Shown: one piece after another, positions 39,570 through 49,020 of the stretch
Numbering within the stretch: the stretch's first letter is position 1
How the letters are laid out: each line of letters starts with the position of its first letter
DNA from: Rhodococcus sp. KBS0724
GTDB taxonomy: Bacteria > Actinomycetota > Actinomycetes > Mycobacteriales > Mycobacteriaceae
Assembly: GCF_005938745.2 (NCBI RefSeq)
Contig: NZ_VCBX02000001.1
Span: 4,168,501-4,232,500, forward strand
Length of the DNA: 64,000 nucleotides
Reading direction: 5' to 3'
The notes under the pieces: model-generated
Told to the model about the DNA's origin: nothing
What the model saw: the letters and a program-made list of their open reading frames with translations, nothing else
Database searches by the model: none
Position numbers and translations under genes: made by a program

Positions 39570-40196
39570 TCAGATCGTGCAGAGCGGCTGAATCTCCTTC
39601 TTGCCTTCGGTTGTCGGTGACGTCACGATCGTGCACGCGTTGTACCCGCGACTCTCGGCCACTCGGCGTATCTCACTCCACCCCGCGCCGTCGACTGCGG
39701 GTGAACGCGAAAGTACAAACCCTGACGTTCGAAGCGGGTCACCCACAAGTGCCCACGAATAGTCGTCGGCGATGTAGGTGACGACGTAGTTCGGCGGCCC
39801 GTCCAATCCGTCCTGAAAAGGCACGCCCGGGAAACTGACATGCAGTTGCGCAGAGGACTGAGTATCGGTAACTCGCGCATTACCGGCAATGCCGCTCTGG
39901 TCCCCAGCCCAGGTTGTACAGGTGTTCCGGACACTCACATTCGACGCATCGAGCACCTCGTACCGCGCCTGAGTGTCCTTGGCGCACATCAGGTTGAAGG
40001 GCTGCGGCACAGCTGCCAACTGGTACCAGTCACCGACGTAGCGTTCGACATCCAGCTTCTCGACAGGCTGCAACGGTTCCCACAATTCCGCTGACGTCCC
40101 CCCTTGCAGCGGTGCGCTGTGCGCCGGCATAGCCATCATGGCCACACCGACACTCGCCCCGGCTACCGCAATGGCACATCTCCCCGACCAGTTCAT
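39570..40196 (-). CDS. Secreted lipocalin-family protein
   Basis: ATG at 40196 after GGGAGGTAG, giving 208 residues. A signal peptide (CAIAVAGASVGVAMMAMPAHS) leads to a lipocalin: the first conserved region VERYVGDWYQLAAVPQPFN, later YVVTYIADDYSWALVGDPLRTSGFVLSR and a final Cys near the C-terminus, paired with an internal Cys. Lipocalins bind small hydrophobic molecules. It diverges from the A-T-TE synthetase, and the two may share a control region. Confidence 0.87.
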   Translation of the reverse strand: MNWSGRCAIAVAGASVGVAMMAMPAHSAPLQGGTSAELWEPLQPVEKLDVERYVGDWYQLAAVPQPFNLMCAKDTQARYEVLDASNVSVRNTCTTWAGDQSGIAGNARVTDTQSSAQLHVSFPGVPFQDGLDGPPNYVVTYIADDYSWALVGDPLRTSGFVLSRSPAVDGAGWSEIRRVAESRGYNACTIVTSPTTEGKKEIQPLCTI

Positions 40197-40386
40197 AGTG
40201 CTACCTCCCGCTAGTTTCGACAAAGTCCGACAACCCGCCCGCGGATTGCTCTACCTGACATTCGGAGCGGTTGGTCGCGCGGATTGGCCGGGTGGAAAAC
40301 TACTTTTAGTTTGTTATAGACCTTAGTACCCAACCTTCTGTACTCTTTGCCAGTAGGTAACTGGAAGTTGGAACGGAGCGTCAGAC
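40197..40386. promoter_or_regulatory. Divergent control region with inverted repeat
   Basis: 190 bp between lipocalin and synthetase. CCAGT-AGGTA-ACTGG (40350-40364) is a perfect 5-bp inverted repeat, flanked by partly symmetric CCAAC and GTTGG. An AT-rich stretch around 40301-40325 (TTTTAGTTTGTTATAG) resembles a -10 region. Confidence 0.45.
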
Positions 40387-42948
40387 ATGAACGTTGTCGA
40401 CCTAGGGCTGGAACGGACGAGGTACGCCGTCATCGACGAGACAATCGAATCCCGGTGGCGCCGCGTCACCTCGATGCAGCACGACACCGTTGCCATCGTC
40501 ACCCCACGCGATGAAATCACCTTCGCCGACCTCGAAGTCCGCGCAGACGCCCTCGCTCGTGAACTCGATATTCGCGGACCACACGGCCGCTGCCCGATTG
40601 CTGTCGAGCTCGACCCCACTGCCGAGGCCGTTGTCCAACTCCTTGCGACGCTGATTTCCGGTCGCCCACTGGTCATGATCGACCCACAACTTCCGCCCGC
40701 GAGGCGCGAGCACATCCTGTCCACGTCCGGTGCGGTTCCCATCAGCACAGTCCTCGATCACGCCGCGGCCACACCGTTCCGGTTCGGCAACGCACTCGAG
40801 TCGCTCAGCTCGGATCCCGCCATGATCGCTTTCACCTCCGGCACCAGCGGCGCGCCGAAAGGAGTAGTGCTCAGTCACTCGATGTGCCTGAACAAGGCGG
40901 ACGAGCTTGCTGCGGCCATCGATCTGCGACCCGACGATCACATCGGCAATCTCCTGCCCGTCAGCTTCGGCGCAGGCATCACCGCACTGATCATGGGTTT
41001 GATGAACGGCGTCACCGTGTACTGCTGGGATCCCCGCGTCGACGGCACATCCAACCTGGAGCACTGGATGCGCAGAAATACGATCACCACCGCGCATTGC
41101 GCACCGTCGTTCCTGCGGGCGTGGACGGAACAAGATACTGCCCAACCCGGCGTTGATCCCGAAAGCTCGCTACGCGTTGTCGTCACCTACGGCGAAGCAG
41201 TTCACGGCGACGACTACCAACGCCATCGTGATCGCGGATTCGCAGACGCGACCTACGTCAACTGGATGGCAACCACCGAGACGGGTGTCGTCGCCTACAA
41301 CGCTTTTCCTCCCAACGCCACCTTCCCGCAGGGCATCATCCCGGCTGGTCGGGCGCGCGACGGGAAGGACGTCCGGATCGTCGATTCCGAGGGCAACCAA
41401 CTGCCCGACGGCGAGATCGGCGAAATCCATGTCATCTCCAGCGACCTGGCCGACGGCTACCACGGCGACCCGGAGCGGACAGCACAACGATTCACGCAAC
41501 TCGACGACGGTATCTGCCTGTACCGCACCGGCGACCGCGGATGCATCGACAGCGATGGCGAATTGCAGCTCAAGGGCAGGCTAGACGACGCTGTGAAAAT
41601 CCGCGGATACCTTGTCGAACCCACCGAAGTCGACGTCGCCCTCCGCGCTGTCGGCGGCGTCGTCGACGCGGCCGTCGTCGTCCGCACCGAGAACGACCAT
41701 CCGGAACTCTGCGCATATGTGGTGAGCGATTCACAGCGAATTGCTCTGTCGCCGGCAGAAATTCGACGCGAACTGTCTCAGCGCCTGCCCGGCTGGATGG
41801 TTCCACGCCACATCATCATGCTGGCCTCGATCCCCCGTAACGAACGCGGCAAAGTCGACCGCAACGCACTGCCCGCACCGGCGCCCGTCGCCGCCTCAAC
41901 CGCCACGCCGACTCTCGAAACCATCACCGAATTTCGGGTCGCCATCATCTGGTCCAAGATCATCGGGATCGAATCACTCGATCGCGACGACGACTTCTTT
42001 GCACTCGGCGCAGATTCGCTCGCTGCGGCAGAAATGCTCACCGCGCTACGGGCCGCTGTACTGGTCACTGTCAGCGGCGCCCAGTTTGCCGGCGCCACCA
42101 CCATCCGGGAACTCGCCGCACTCGTCGACGCGATGCTCTGCAACAAGAAGCGTGACGAGGGTCGAGCGTCTGTGCTGGTTCCACTTTCGACAAGCGGTTC
42201 CCAGACTCCGCTCTTCCTGATCACCGGTGCCGGTGCGCCGGCGCTGAGCTTTCTCGCGACGGTACAGGCCATGTCCGGCGATCGACCGGTGTACGCGCTG
42301 CAAGCACACGGAATGGAATCTCGCGGCCTCCCCGATCGCACCGTCACCAAGATGGCCGACCGATACATCCGCGAGATCAGGAAGGTCCGGCCGCACGGGC
42401 CGTACGCGCTCGGCGGCTACTCCCACGGCGGGTTTGTCACCCTCGAGATTGCGAATCGCCTCCACGCGGAAGGCGAAGTTGTCGAACAGGTTGTCATTCT
42501 GGACACTCGGTTGCGGGAGAACATGCTCGGGCCGCGGCCTGACACCGCCGAGCCGCAGGCCACATCGGACGCTGCCGAGCCGGTGCTGAATGCCCGAGCC
42601 CAGACATCGAAAAAGTCGGTTCTGGGTATCTGGCTCCGGTACCAAGTTGCCGGCATCATGCAATTCGACCCGTCGATGCAGTGGTATCTCTTCTACCATC
42701 GCGGTCTGGCGTCCCTACGTAAGTACACCCCCAGCCCGTATCGCGGTTCGGTTGTGGTCATCCGGGGCGACGGCAACCGACAGGACGCGCACGACTGGTC
42801 GGCCATTGCTACCGGCCAGATCACCTTCGAGGATGTTGCCGGCTCGCACGAAGACATTCTGCGGGCCCCGTACGCCGTAGCTACCGGCGAGGCACTCGAG
42901 CGCGCGTTGGTTCCGCAGCAGTCCCGTCCCTGGCGAATCCGGGCATAG
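40387..42948 (+). CDS. One-module synthetase with adenylation, carrier and thioesterase domains (A-T-TE)
   Basis: 853 residues. The adenylation domain spans about 20-515 with FTSGTSGAPKG (148-158), GELQLKGRLDD and NERGKVDRNAL with the catalytic Lys. The carrier attachment Ser544 is in GADSLAA. The thioesterase has Ser679 in GYSHGG, Asp706 and His821 (GSHED). There is no condensation domain. A gapless alignment to GrsA places Gly195 where the Asp that binds the alpha-amino group (Asp235) belongs, so an ordinary amino acid is unlikely. A-T-TE enzymes elsewhere join two alpha-keto acids into quinones or furanones; an acid or keto-acid substrate is a reasonable guess. No tailoring genes are adjacent. 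Confidence 0.85.
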   Translation: MNVVDLGLERTRYAVIDETIESRWRRVTSMQHDTVAIVTPRDEITFADLEVRADALARELDIRGPHGRCPIAVELDPTAEAVVQLLATLISGRPLVMIDPQLPPARREHILSTSGAVPISTVLDHAAATPFRFGNALESLSSDPAMIAFTSGTSGAPKGVVLSHSMCLNKADELAAAIDLRPDDHIGNLLPVSFGAGITALIMGLMNGVTVYCWDPRVDGTSNLEHWMRRNTITTAHCAPSFLRAWTEQDTAQPGVDPESSLRVVVTYGEAVHGDDYQRHRDRGFADATYVNWMATTETGVVAYNAFPPNATFPQGIIPAGRARDGKDVRIVDSEGNQLPDGEIGEIHVISSDLADGYHGDPERTAQRFTQLDDGICLYRTGDRGCIDSDGELQLKGRLDDAVKIRGYLVEPTEVDVALRAVGGVVDAAVVVRTENDHPELCAYVVSDSQRIALSPAEIRRELSQRLPGWMVPRHIIMLASIPRNERGKVDRNALPAPAPVAASTATPTLETITEFRVAIIWSKIIGIESLDRDDDFFALGADSLAAAEMLTALRAAVLVTVSGAQFAGATTIRELAALVDAMLCNKKRDEGRASVLVPLSTSGSQTPLFLITGAGAPALSFLATVQAMSGDRPVYALQAHGMESRGLPDRTVTKMADRYIREIRKVRPHGPYALGGYSHGGFVTLEIANRLHAEGEVVEQVVILDTRLRENMLGPRPDTAEPQATSDAAEPVLNARAQTSKKSVLGIWLRYQVAGIMQFDPSMQWYLFYHRGLASLRKYTPSPYRGSVVVIRGDGNRQDAHDWSAIATGQITFEDVAGSHEDILRAPYAVATGEALERALVPQQSRPWRIRA

Positions 42949-42953
42949 AAAAT

Positions 42954-43001
42954 AAGAAAAGCTCCTCACTCGCGAATGTTCGCAAGTGAGGAGCTTTTCT
43001 T
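42954..43001. terminator. Strong bidirectional hairpin between synthetase and tRNA-Ala
   Basis: A 17-bp perfect stem, AAGAAAAGCTCCTCACT with AGTGAGGAGCTTTTCTT, holds an inner GCGAA/TTCGC stem. The T-rich right side ends the synthetase mRNA and the A-rich left side serves the leftward tRNA. Confidence 0.9.
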
Positions 43002-43006
43002 GTGGG

Positions 43007-43079
43007 TGGAGCTAAGGGGACTCGAACCCCTGACCCCCACACTGCCAGTGTGGTGCGCTACCAGCTGCGCCATAGCCCC
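43007..43079 (-). tRNA. alaT: tRNA-Ala (anticodon GGC)
   Basis: A 73-nt cloverleaf read leftward: acceptor GGGGCTA with TAGCTCC, D-arm with GGTAGC, anticodon loop CTGGCAG giving GGC, T-arm GGGGTTCGAGTCCCC and discriminator A. The CCA end is not encoded. Confidence 0.93.
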
Positions 43080-43189
43080 GTATTCAGTTCATTCTCGCAT
43101 CAATCTTGCAGGCGGTTGTTCTGCTTGCCGCTTGCTTGAAGAAAGTTACACCACTTGCGCGGCGAGCAACAAATCGCCTGGTCAAGCCG

Positions 43190-43222
43190 GTGCGGCCGCT
43201 CCGGGTTTCAGAGCGGCCGCAC
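43190..43222 (-). terminator. Hairpin after the DsbA-like gene
   Basis: GTGCGGCCGCTC and GAGCGGCCGCAC form a perfect 12-bp stem with a 9-nt loop, 6 bp past the stop at 43228. Confidence 0.75.
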
Positions 43223-43227
43223 ACTGC

Positions 43228-43965
43228 TCAGGAAGCGAACTGCGAAACCCAATCGCTGTTCTTGGTGCTGACGATCTTGCCCTCGGCGACAACCGTCGGG
43301 GTGCCCGTTCCGCCGGCTGCGGAGAGCGCTTCGCTCGCTGCAGCAGCGTTGGCCGCGGCGGCCTCCACGTTGGCTCCAGAGGAGATGCAGGCGGTGGCTG
43401 CATCCGATGCACCGGCTTCGCCGGCTATCCGAGCCAAATCGTCGTTGGTGTGATCGCTCTTGCCACCTTCAGCCGGCTGGTTGTCCGGCGCGAAGAGTGC
43501 GGTGTGCAGATTCGAGTAGGCAATCGCGTTGCCATCCTGCGCGACGCACAGCAATGCCGCGCCGGCGCGAGTGGAGTAATCACCGCTGCTCGAAGCCCTG
43601 TTGAGGAAGTTGAGCATGTGATAGCGAACAGCCACGTCACCGGTGTCGATCGCTTCCGACACCGATTGTCCACTCAGGTGCTCGAGTGCGGCGCACGCCG
43701 GGCACAGTGGATCTTCGAAAATATCGAGAGTGGTACGTGCGTCCGGCTTCCCGATCAGAACGACACCGTTGTCCTCCACGGTGACAACCACCTCGGAGTT
43801 CTGAACCGAACCGTAGCCGTCGTTTTGCACCTCGTTCTTGCTCGACTGCCACAGGATGCCGCCGATGACGAGGGCTGCGATCACCAGGACGGCGAGACCA
43901 CCGATGATGTAGGTGGACCGACTCGACACCGGTTCCGGTTTGTACTTGTTGTTCTTGGCGCTCAC
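43228..43965 (-). CDS. Membrane-anchored DsbA-like thiol-disulfide protein
   Basis: 245 residues. One N-terminal membrane helix (YIIGGLAVLVIAALVIGGIL) anchors a thioredoxin-fold domain outside the membrane. The redox motif is CPAC (Cys88, Cys91), inside DIFEDPLCPACAALEH, and the cis-Pro loop is GTPTVV. The middle carries a long helical insertion and an Ala-rich stretch. It likely forms or rearranges disulfides in secreted proteins. The neighbouring MauE-like protein is the probable partner that reoxidises or reduces it. Confidence 0.88.
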   Translation of the reverse strand: MSAKNNKYKPEPVSSRSTYIIGGLAVLVIAALVIGGILWQSSKNEVQNDGYGSVQNSEVVVTVEDNGVVLIGKPDARTTLDIFEDPLCPACAALEHLSGQSVSEAIDTGDVAVRYHMLNFLNRASSSGDYSTRAGAALLCVAQDGNAIAYSNLHTALFAPDNQPAEGGKSDHTNDDLARIAGEAGASDAATACISSGANVEAAAANAAAASEALSAAGGTGTPTVVAEGKIVSTKNSDWVSQFAS

Positions 43966-44025
43966 GCTGATGCAGTCCTTCGTGCGTCGAAACGATTTTA
44001 CCGAGGGGTTACCTTGCCCGGGTAC

Positions 44026-44514
44026 TCACCTTGCCATTGAAGACTGTGCTTCAACTGAGAATGCGGTACGTGATCCCTGTCCCAATGCGATCGGTGACCG
44101 CGGGAAGAAACACAACCACAGAGCCAACGCAAGGAACCCGACGTCTCTCAGGATCTCGGTCAGGTAGTCCCACGCGTCGACGTCGGCAGCGCCACCACCC
44201 CCGAAACAGCCGCAGTCTATGGACAATCCGCGGGCCCAGACCGAGATGATCACGCTGATGAGCACAACAAGCATGAGCACCGACACCGCGGCCGACGCTC
44301 GTACGGCAAGGCCTACGAGCAGCAGCAATCCGAGAACGATCTCGACCAACGGCATTGCCATCGCCACCGGGCCGACGAGACTCTCCGGCAACAATTGATA
44401 CGCCCGGACAGCAATCTTCGTCTGAACCGGATCGAGGAATTTGATGCCACCCGAAATCAGCCACACGGCTGCCAAACCCAAGCGGGCCACAAGACTCACG
44501 ATGCGAATAGCCAC
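44026..44514 (-). CDS. MauE/DoxX-family membrane redox protein
   Basis: 162 residues from a GTG at 44514, with four hydrophobic helices. The loop DCGCFGGGG (Cys101, Cys103) is a redox motif typical of MauE-like proteins. MauE helps disulfide formation in methylamine dehydrogenase; stand-alone actinobacterial members pair with thioredoxin-fold proteins, as here. It starts 9 bp from the MFS gene's stop, so the three genes may be co-transcribed. Confidence 0.83.
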   Translation of the reverse strand: MAIRIVSLVARLGLAAVWLISGGIKFLDPVQTKIAVRAYQLLPESLVGPVAMAMPLVEIVLGLLLLVGLAVRASAAVSVLMLVVLISVIISVWARGLSIDCGCFGGGGAADVDAWDYLTEILRDVGFLALALWLCFFPRSPIALGQGSRTAFSVEAQSSMAR

Positions 44515-44523
44515 GGGTCGAGC

Positions 44524-45735
44524 CTACAGAGGGACTTCCGAGGTGACGGTTTTTGCGGCCACAGCCTTCGCCGGCACTAGCAGCCAACCCACGCTCGCGA
44601 CGATCACCACAGCGCCCATTGCGGCAAAAGCCACGGAGTACGAGAAGTGCTCAACCAACAGGCCGGCACAGATCGGCGCGACCACACCGCCGACGTCGGA
44701 CATCATCTGGAACACCGCCAGCACAGGGCCGCCACGCGCCTTGGATCCGACAACATCGGCAACCGCGGCCTGCTGCGACGGACTCATCAAACCGGAACCC
44801 GCACCCGTCACGGCGGCAATCACGAAAAACGCCACCAGGTTGTGCGTGAATCCGATCGCCATCGTTCCCGCGCCGCAGACGAGCAGTCCCGCGAGCACAA
44901 AGGGTTTGCGCCCGTATTTGTCCGAGAGCCGACCTGAAAAGGTCAGAACCAGAGCATTTCCGACCGCAAAAACTGCCAGCGCGTACGCGGCTACCGCGTC
45001 GCCGCGCCCGAGAGACTCAACGACAAAAAGCGGAACCATCGCAACGCGGACGCCGAAGATGACACCACCGAATGCCAGGTTCGAGCCCAGAGCAGCGCGG
45101 TAGACCGGGGAGCGTAGACCTTCCGCCAATGTCATCGGTGTGATCGACGCGCCCTTGTCCGGCGACGCGAGATGTGAACCGCGCAGACTGAAGAAAACCA
45201 CAGCGGCAGCAATGACCAGCGTCGCCGCATAAATGAGGAACGGCATCCGCAAGCCGAACTGCAGCAAGGCGCCGCCGAATATCGGGCCGGTAATCGAGCC
45301 CATCAAGAAGCTCGTTGCATATAGACCGGATACGCGTCCCCGGTGGTCAGGCGGCGACATCCGAATAAGCAGGCCAAGCGCCGACACCGTGAACATGGTG
45401 GAACCGATACCGCCGAGTGACCGGAACAGCAGCAGTTGCCAATACTCCTGCGCAAACGCGCACGCTCCGGTGGACAAGGCGACGATCAACAGTCCCAAGA
45501 TGTATACCGGGCGCTCGCCGAGTTTCTGCACCAAGGTGCCGCTCATCGGCGCAAATACCAAGCGCATGAACGCAAACGACGAAATGACGACTGTGGCGGC
45601 CGTAACCGATACATCGAAGCTGCGAGCGAACTGCGGTAGCGCCGGGGCGACGATGCCGAATCCGAGAGCGATGACGAAGCTGGCGGAAACCAGCACCCAG
45701 ATTTCCTGTGGCAGCCTGGCTGCGCGAGTTTTCAT
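44524..45735 (-). CDS. Major facilitator superfamily transporter
   Basis: 403 residues with about twelve membrane helices. Signature elements: GTLVQKLGERPVYILG in the loop between helices 2 and 3 (a relaxed version of GxLaDrxGrrp) and GRLSDKYGRKPFVLAG between helices 8 and 9. SPPDHRGRVSGLYATSFLMGSITGPIFGG matches the drug/H+ antiporter group motif near helix 5. A multidrug efflux role is likely; substrate unknown. Confidence 0.87.
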   Translation of the reverse strand: MKTRAARLPQEIWVLVSASFVIALGFGIVAPALPQFARSFDVSVTAATVVISSFAFMRLVFAPMSGTLVQKLGERPVYILGLLIVALSTGACAFAQEYWQLLLFRSLGGIGSTMFTVSALGLLIRMSPPDHRGRVSGLYATSFLMGSITGPIFGGALLQFGLRMPFLIYAATLVIAAAVVFFSLRGSHLASPDKGASITPMTLAEGLRSPVYRAALGSNLAFGGVIFGVRVAMVPLFVVESLGRGDAVAAYALAVFAVGNALVLTFSGRLSDKYGRKPFVLAGLLVCGAGTMAIGFTHNLVAFFVIAAVTGAGSGLMSPSQQAAVADVVGSKARGGPVLAVFQMMSDVGGVVAPICAGLLVEHFSYSVAFAAMGAVVIVASVGWLLVPAKAVAAKTVTSEVPL

Positions 45736-45777
45736 GTCGCCCGGGATTCTAGCCGGGCGACACGAGCGGGCCGCGAG

Positions 45778-47415
45778 CTAGTTCGCGTTCAAGACACCGG
45801 ACACCAAGTCCTTCGCCGCCGACTGAACCTGAGCCAGATGCTCGGCGCCCTTCATCGACTCGGCGTAAATCTTGTACACGTCCTCGGTTCCCGACGGCCT
45901 GGCCGCAAACCATGCGTTCTCGGTGGTCACTTTCAAACCGCCGATTGCGGCGCCGTTCCCCGGCGCTGCCGTCAGCGCCGCGGTGATCGGCTCCCCCGCC
46001 AGTTCCGTCGCGGTGACCTGCTCCGGTGACAGTTTTGCCAGGACCGCCTTCTGCGCGCGACTGGCGGGCGCGTCAATGCGGGCGTAGGCCGGGCTACCGA
46101 ACTTCTCGGTCAGCGCGCTGTAGTGCGCCGACGGCGTCTTGCCGGTCACCGCTGTGATTTCGGACGCGAGCAGCGCAAGAATGATGCCGTCCTTGTCTGT
46201 CGTCCACACCGAGCCGTCGTGACGCAAGAAGGACGCTCCCGCGCTTTCCTCGCCGCCGAACCCGACCGAACCGTCGAGCAACCCCGGCACGAACCACTTG
46301 AAGCCGACGGGTACCTCCAGGAGCTCCCGCCCGAGTCCGTTCACCACGCGGTCGATCATCGACGAACTGACCAGGGTCTTCCCCACCTTCGTGCCGGCTG
46401 CCCACTTCGGACGGTTCGCAAAGAGATATTCGATGGCAACGGCCAGATAGTGATTGGGGTTCATCAAACCGCCGTCGGGGGTGACAATTCCGTGGCGATC
46501 GGAATCGGCATCGTTTCCGGTGGCGATGTCGTAGCGATCCCGAATACCGATCAACGACGCCATCGCGTCAGGCGAGGAGCAATCCATTCGAATCTTGCCG
46601 TCGGTGTCGAGCGTCATGAATCGCCAGGTCGGATCGACCAGAGGATTGACGACCTCGAGGTCGAGGTGATGAGTCTCGGCGATGGCTCCCCAGTAGTCGA
46701 CACTGGCGCCGCCGAGCGGATCTGCGCCGATGCGGATACCCGCGTCGCGAATCGCGTCGAGGTTGAGCACAGAGGGCAGGTCGTCGACGTAGTACCGCAG
46801 GAAGTCGTATCGCTCGACCCTGGCCAGCGCCTGTTCCGTCGTGACGCGCCGGACGCCGGCAAGACCGTCGCGAAGCAGTTGGTTGGCACGGTCTGCGATG
46901 ACCGACGTGGCATCGGTATCTGCGGGGCCACCGTGGGGCGGGTTGTACTTGAACCCGCCGTCGCGCGGCGGATTATGCGAAGGCGTCACGACGATGCCGT
47001 CGGCCTTGGCTTCGGGCGCGGTGGAGTTGTATCGCAGAATCGCGTGACTCACGGCGGGCGTGGGGGTGTAGGCGTCGCGCGAATCCACCAGCACCACTAC
47101 GTCATTGGCAACAAGGACTTCGAGCGCGGACAGCCACGCCGGCTCGGACAACGCATGCGTATCGCGGCCGATGAACAACGGCCCGTCAATGCCCTGCGAT
47201 GCGCGATACTCCACGATCGCCTGCGTCGTCGCCAGAATATGCGCCTCGTTGAAGGCACTGTCAAGGCTGGAACCGCGATGCCCCGACGTCCCGAACAGCA
47301 CCTGCTGCATCGGATCCTCAGGATCGGGTGTTCGTGTGTAATACGCAGAAACCAAGTGCGGTACGTCGACCAAATCCTGTGGTTGCGCCACCTGTCCTGC
47401 TCGTTCGTGCGCCAC
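45778..47415 (-). CDS. pgm: Phosphoglucomutase, alpha-D-glucose specific
   Basis: The GTG at 47415, behind a GGGGG run, gives 545 residues, close to E. coli Pgm (546); a longer open frame reads antisense sequence of crcB. The N-terminus [14 protein letters not shown]...[10 protein letters not shown] matches the family. The catalytic Ser is in [12 protein letters not shown], the metal loop is DADSDRHG and the sugar-binding loop is [12 protein letters not shown]. It interconverts glucose-1-phosphate and glucose-6-phosphate, feeding the glycogen made and trimmed with GlgX at 6339. Orthologue of Rv3068c. Confidence 0.94.
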   Translation of the reverse strand: MAHERAGQVAQPQDLVDVPHLVSAYYTRTPDPEDPMQQVLFGTSGHRGSSLDSAFNEAHILATTQAIVEYRASQGIDGPLFIGRDTHALSEPAWLSALEVLVANDVVVLVDSRDAYTPTPAVSHAILRYNSTAPEAKADGIVVTPSHNPPRDGGFKYNPPHGGPADTDATSVIADRANQLLRDGLAGVRRVTTEQALARVERYDFLRYYVDDLPSVLNLDAIRDAGIRIGADPLGGASVDYWGAIAETHHLDLEVVNPLVDPTWRFMTLDTDGKIRMDCSSPDAMASLIGIRDRYDIATGNDADSDRHGIVTPDGGLMNPNHYLAVAIEYLFANRPKWAAGTKVGKTLVSSSMIDRVVNGLGRELLEVPVGFKWFVPGLLDGSVGFGGEESAGASFLRHDGSVWTTDKDGIILALLASEITAVTGKTPSAHYSALTEKFGSPAYARIDAPASRAQKAVLAKLSPEQVTATELAGEPITAALTAAPGNGAAIGGLKVTTENAWFAARPSGTEDVYKIYAESMKGAEHLAQVQSAAKDLVSGVLNAN

Positions 47416-47471
47416 GAATCCCCCTAAGCCCGGTGGTCGACCACACGGCCGACACGACTGCCGCTCATTCT

Positions 47472-47816
47472 CTACCCTGTGATCTGAATTCCCAACCAGG
47501 CGACGCTCAGTCCCACGACAAGACTGGCGATGATGTACACCAGCGACAGCGCCGTCTGACGCTTGTCCAACATGCCGACATTTTCGGTCGCAAACGTCGA
47601 GTACGTGGACAAACCGCCGCAGAACCCGGTCGCGAGCAGTGCCGCCATAGCTGTGGAGAGTGTTGCGCCGGTGAACAATCCGAGGAGAAAGCAACCCAGG
47701 ACGTTAGCCATGAATGTTGCTGCCGGAAATCCTCTGTATGCCGGGACGTATTTCGCGAGCAAGTACCTGCCGGTCGCACCGGCGCCGCCGCCGATCGCCA
47801 CGAGGAGAACCGTCAT
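47472..47816 (-). CDS. crcB: Fluoride channel subunit (Fluc/CrcB)
   Basis: 114 residues with four membrane helices. Signature [12 protein letters not shown] includes the conserved Asn-Phe pore neighbourhood, and [10 protein letters not shown] is near the start. It begins with an ATGA overlap with the second subunit, so both are made together and should form a heterodimeric fluoride exporter. No fluoride riboswitch was found ahead of the pair. Confidence 0.92.
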   Translation of the reverse strand: MTVLLVAIGGGAGATGRYLLAKYVPAYRGFPAATFMANVLGCFLLGLFTGATLSTAMAALLATGFCGGLSTYSTFATENVGMLDKRQTALSLVYIIASLVVGLSVAWLGIQITG

Positions 47817-48190
47817 ACCGCCACCCCTTCACGACGACGCATCCAGCGCTCGCCGATGGCCTTGCCCCACGCTGCGGCCAGGATCGCCGGAACCAAGGTG
47901 CCGAGAACGTACAGAATGGATCGCATCGGACTCTCGGTAACCGCGTGAACCGCGAACGACGAGAACGTCGTGAAGCCACCACAGAAACCCGTACCCAGGA
48001 AGATGTACCAGACCTTGTCGTGAATCAGCAGCGCCGCAAGCACTCCGAGGATCAACGAACCGACGACGTTGATCACGAGAGTGGTCCAGATATGTGGAAA
48101 CCACTCGCCCAACCCGTATCTCGTCAGCGCTCCGAGTGCACCACCCGCAGCCACCGCCCCGATGGCCGCAGGCAAGCCAAGCTCACTCAT
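47813..48190 (-). CDS. crcB: Fluoride channel subunit (Fluc/CrcB), second copy
   Basis: 125 residues, four helices, signature GFCGGFTTFSSFA and an early GGALGALTRYGLG. Its stop overlaps the start of the other crcB by four bases. Tandem, unequal CrcB genes in actinobacteria encode antiparallel heterodimers. Confidence 0.92.
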   Translation of the reverse strand: MSELGLPAAIGAVAAGGALGALTRYGLGEWFPHIWTTLVINVVGSLILGVLAALLIHDKVWYIFLGTGFCGGFTTFSSFAVHAVTESPMRSILYVLGTLVPAILAAAWGKAIGERWMRRREGVAV

Positions 48191-48240
48191 TCGCGCTCCT
48201 CACTCGATCGAGCCAGATCTGTCTCGGCTCTATCTGGGCT

Positions 48241-49020
48241 CTATCTCGGCGGCCGAGGAATGAAGTAGCTCGTCCGCTCCTGGTACTCACGATAACCGGG
48301 ACGGTGCGCCATGTGCCTCTCGAGAAGTCGCGCGCCGGTCGCAAATACAAGAAAGTACGTCATCGCGACCGGCGAAAGAAACGTCAACACACCTGGCCAC
48401 ACCGAGGCCGCGACGAGGAATATCCCCCACCACACACAGGCGTCACCGAAGTAGTTGGGATGACGCGTCCACGCCCACAGTCCCTGATCCATGATGTGCC
48501 CGTAACTGCCGGGATCGGATTTGAACTCGGCCATCTGACGATCGGCGACTGCCTCGAACGTCACTCCGACCAGCCACAACACAACGCCCAAGAGCACCAA
48601 CAAGTTGAACCCGCCTGTCGACACCGCGGACACCTGAATCGGCAGCGACACAAACCACAGGGAGATACCTTGCGTCACATATATTTTCCGTATCGCATAC
48701 AGAGTTCGACTGCCAGACGCCTTTCCCAGCATCTGCTCGTACCGAGGATCTTCACCTTTACCCCGTGAACGCACCGCCATATGCCACGCCAGCCGCAGGC
48801 CCCAGATACCTACCAACACGAGCATCAGTAGTCGGCGCCACAGATCACCTGCACCGCCAACTGCGGACACTGCGGCGATGACCACAAAACCCACACCCCA
48901 GGACACGTCGACAACATTGTGCCGGCCGATCCGTATCCCGATCGCCGCAGTCACCGCTATCACGACAACAACGGCCACGAAGCTCGCAAGCATCATCGAA
49001 CCAAGCGTCATCGTAGACAT
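48241..49020 (-). CDS. DUF1295 membrane protein (steroid-reductase-like)
   Basis: 259 residues with about six membrane helices. The C-terminal segment WTRHPNYFGDACVWWGIFL and ERHMAHRPGYREYQERTSYFIP match DUF1295 and the wider isoprenylcysteine-methyltransferase/steroid 5-alpha-reductase fold, which binds NADPH or SAM. It is last of the lipid-modification unit and its start overlaps the upstream gene by 13 bp. In M. tuberculosis the equivalent Rv0446c sits beside ufaA1. A role in reducing a methylated acyl chain is inference. Confidence 0.82.
   Translation of the reverse strand: MSTMTLGSMMLASFVAVVVVIAVTAAIGIRIGRHNVVDVSWGVGFVVIAAVSAVGGAGDLWRRLLMLVLVGIWGLRLAWHMAVRSRGKGEDPRYEQMLGKASGSRTLYAIRKIYVTQGISLWFVSLPIQVSAVSTGGFNLLVLLGVVLWLVGVTFEAVADRQMAEFKSDPGSYGHIMDQGLWAWTRHPNYFGDACVWWGIFLVAASVWPGVLTFLSPVAMTYFLVFATGARLLERHMAHRPGYREYQERTSYFIPRPPR

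Noticed and set aside
47416..47694. N-terminal extension of phosphoglucomutase
   Set aside because: It would lie antisense to crcB, and the family start motif ([11 protein letters not shown]) follows the GTG at 47415 at once.
48191..48240. Fluoride riboswitch ahead of the crcB pair
   Set aside because: The crcB motif core was not found; the short repeats here fit tandem duplication at a stop codon instead.
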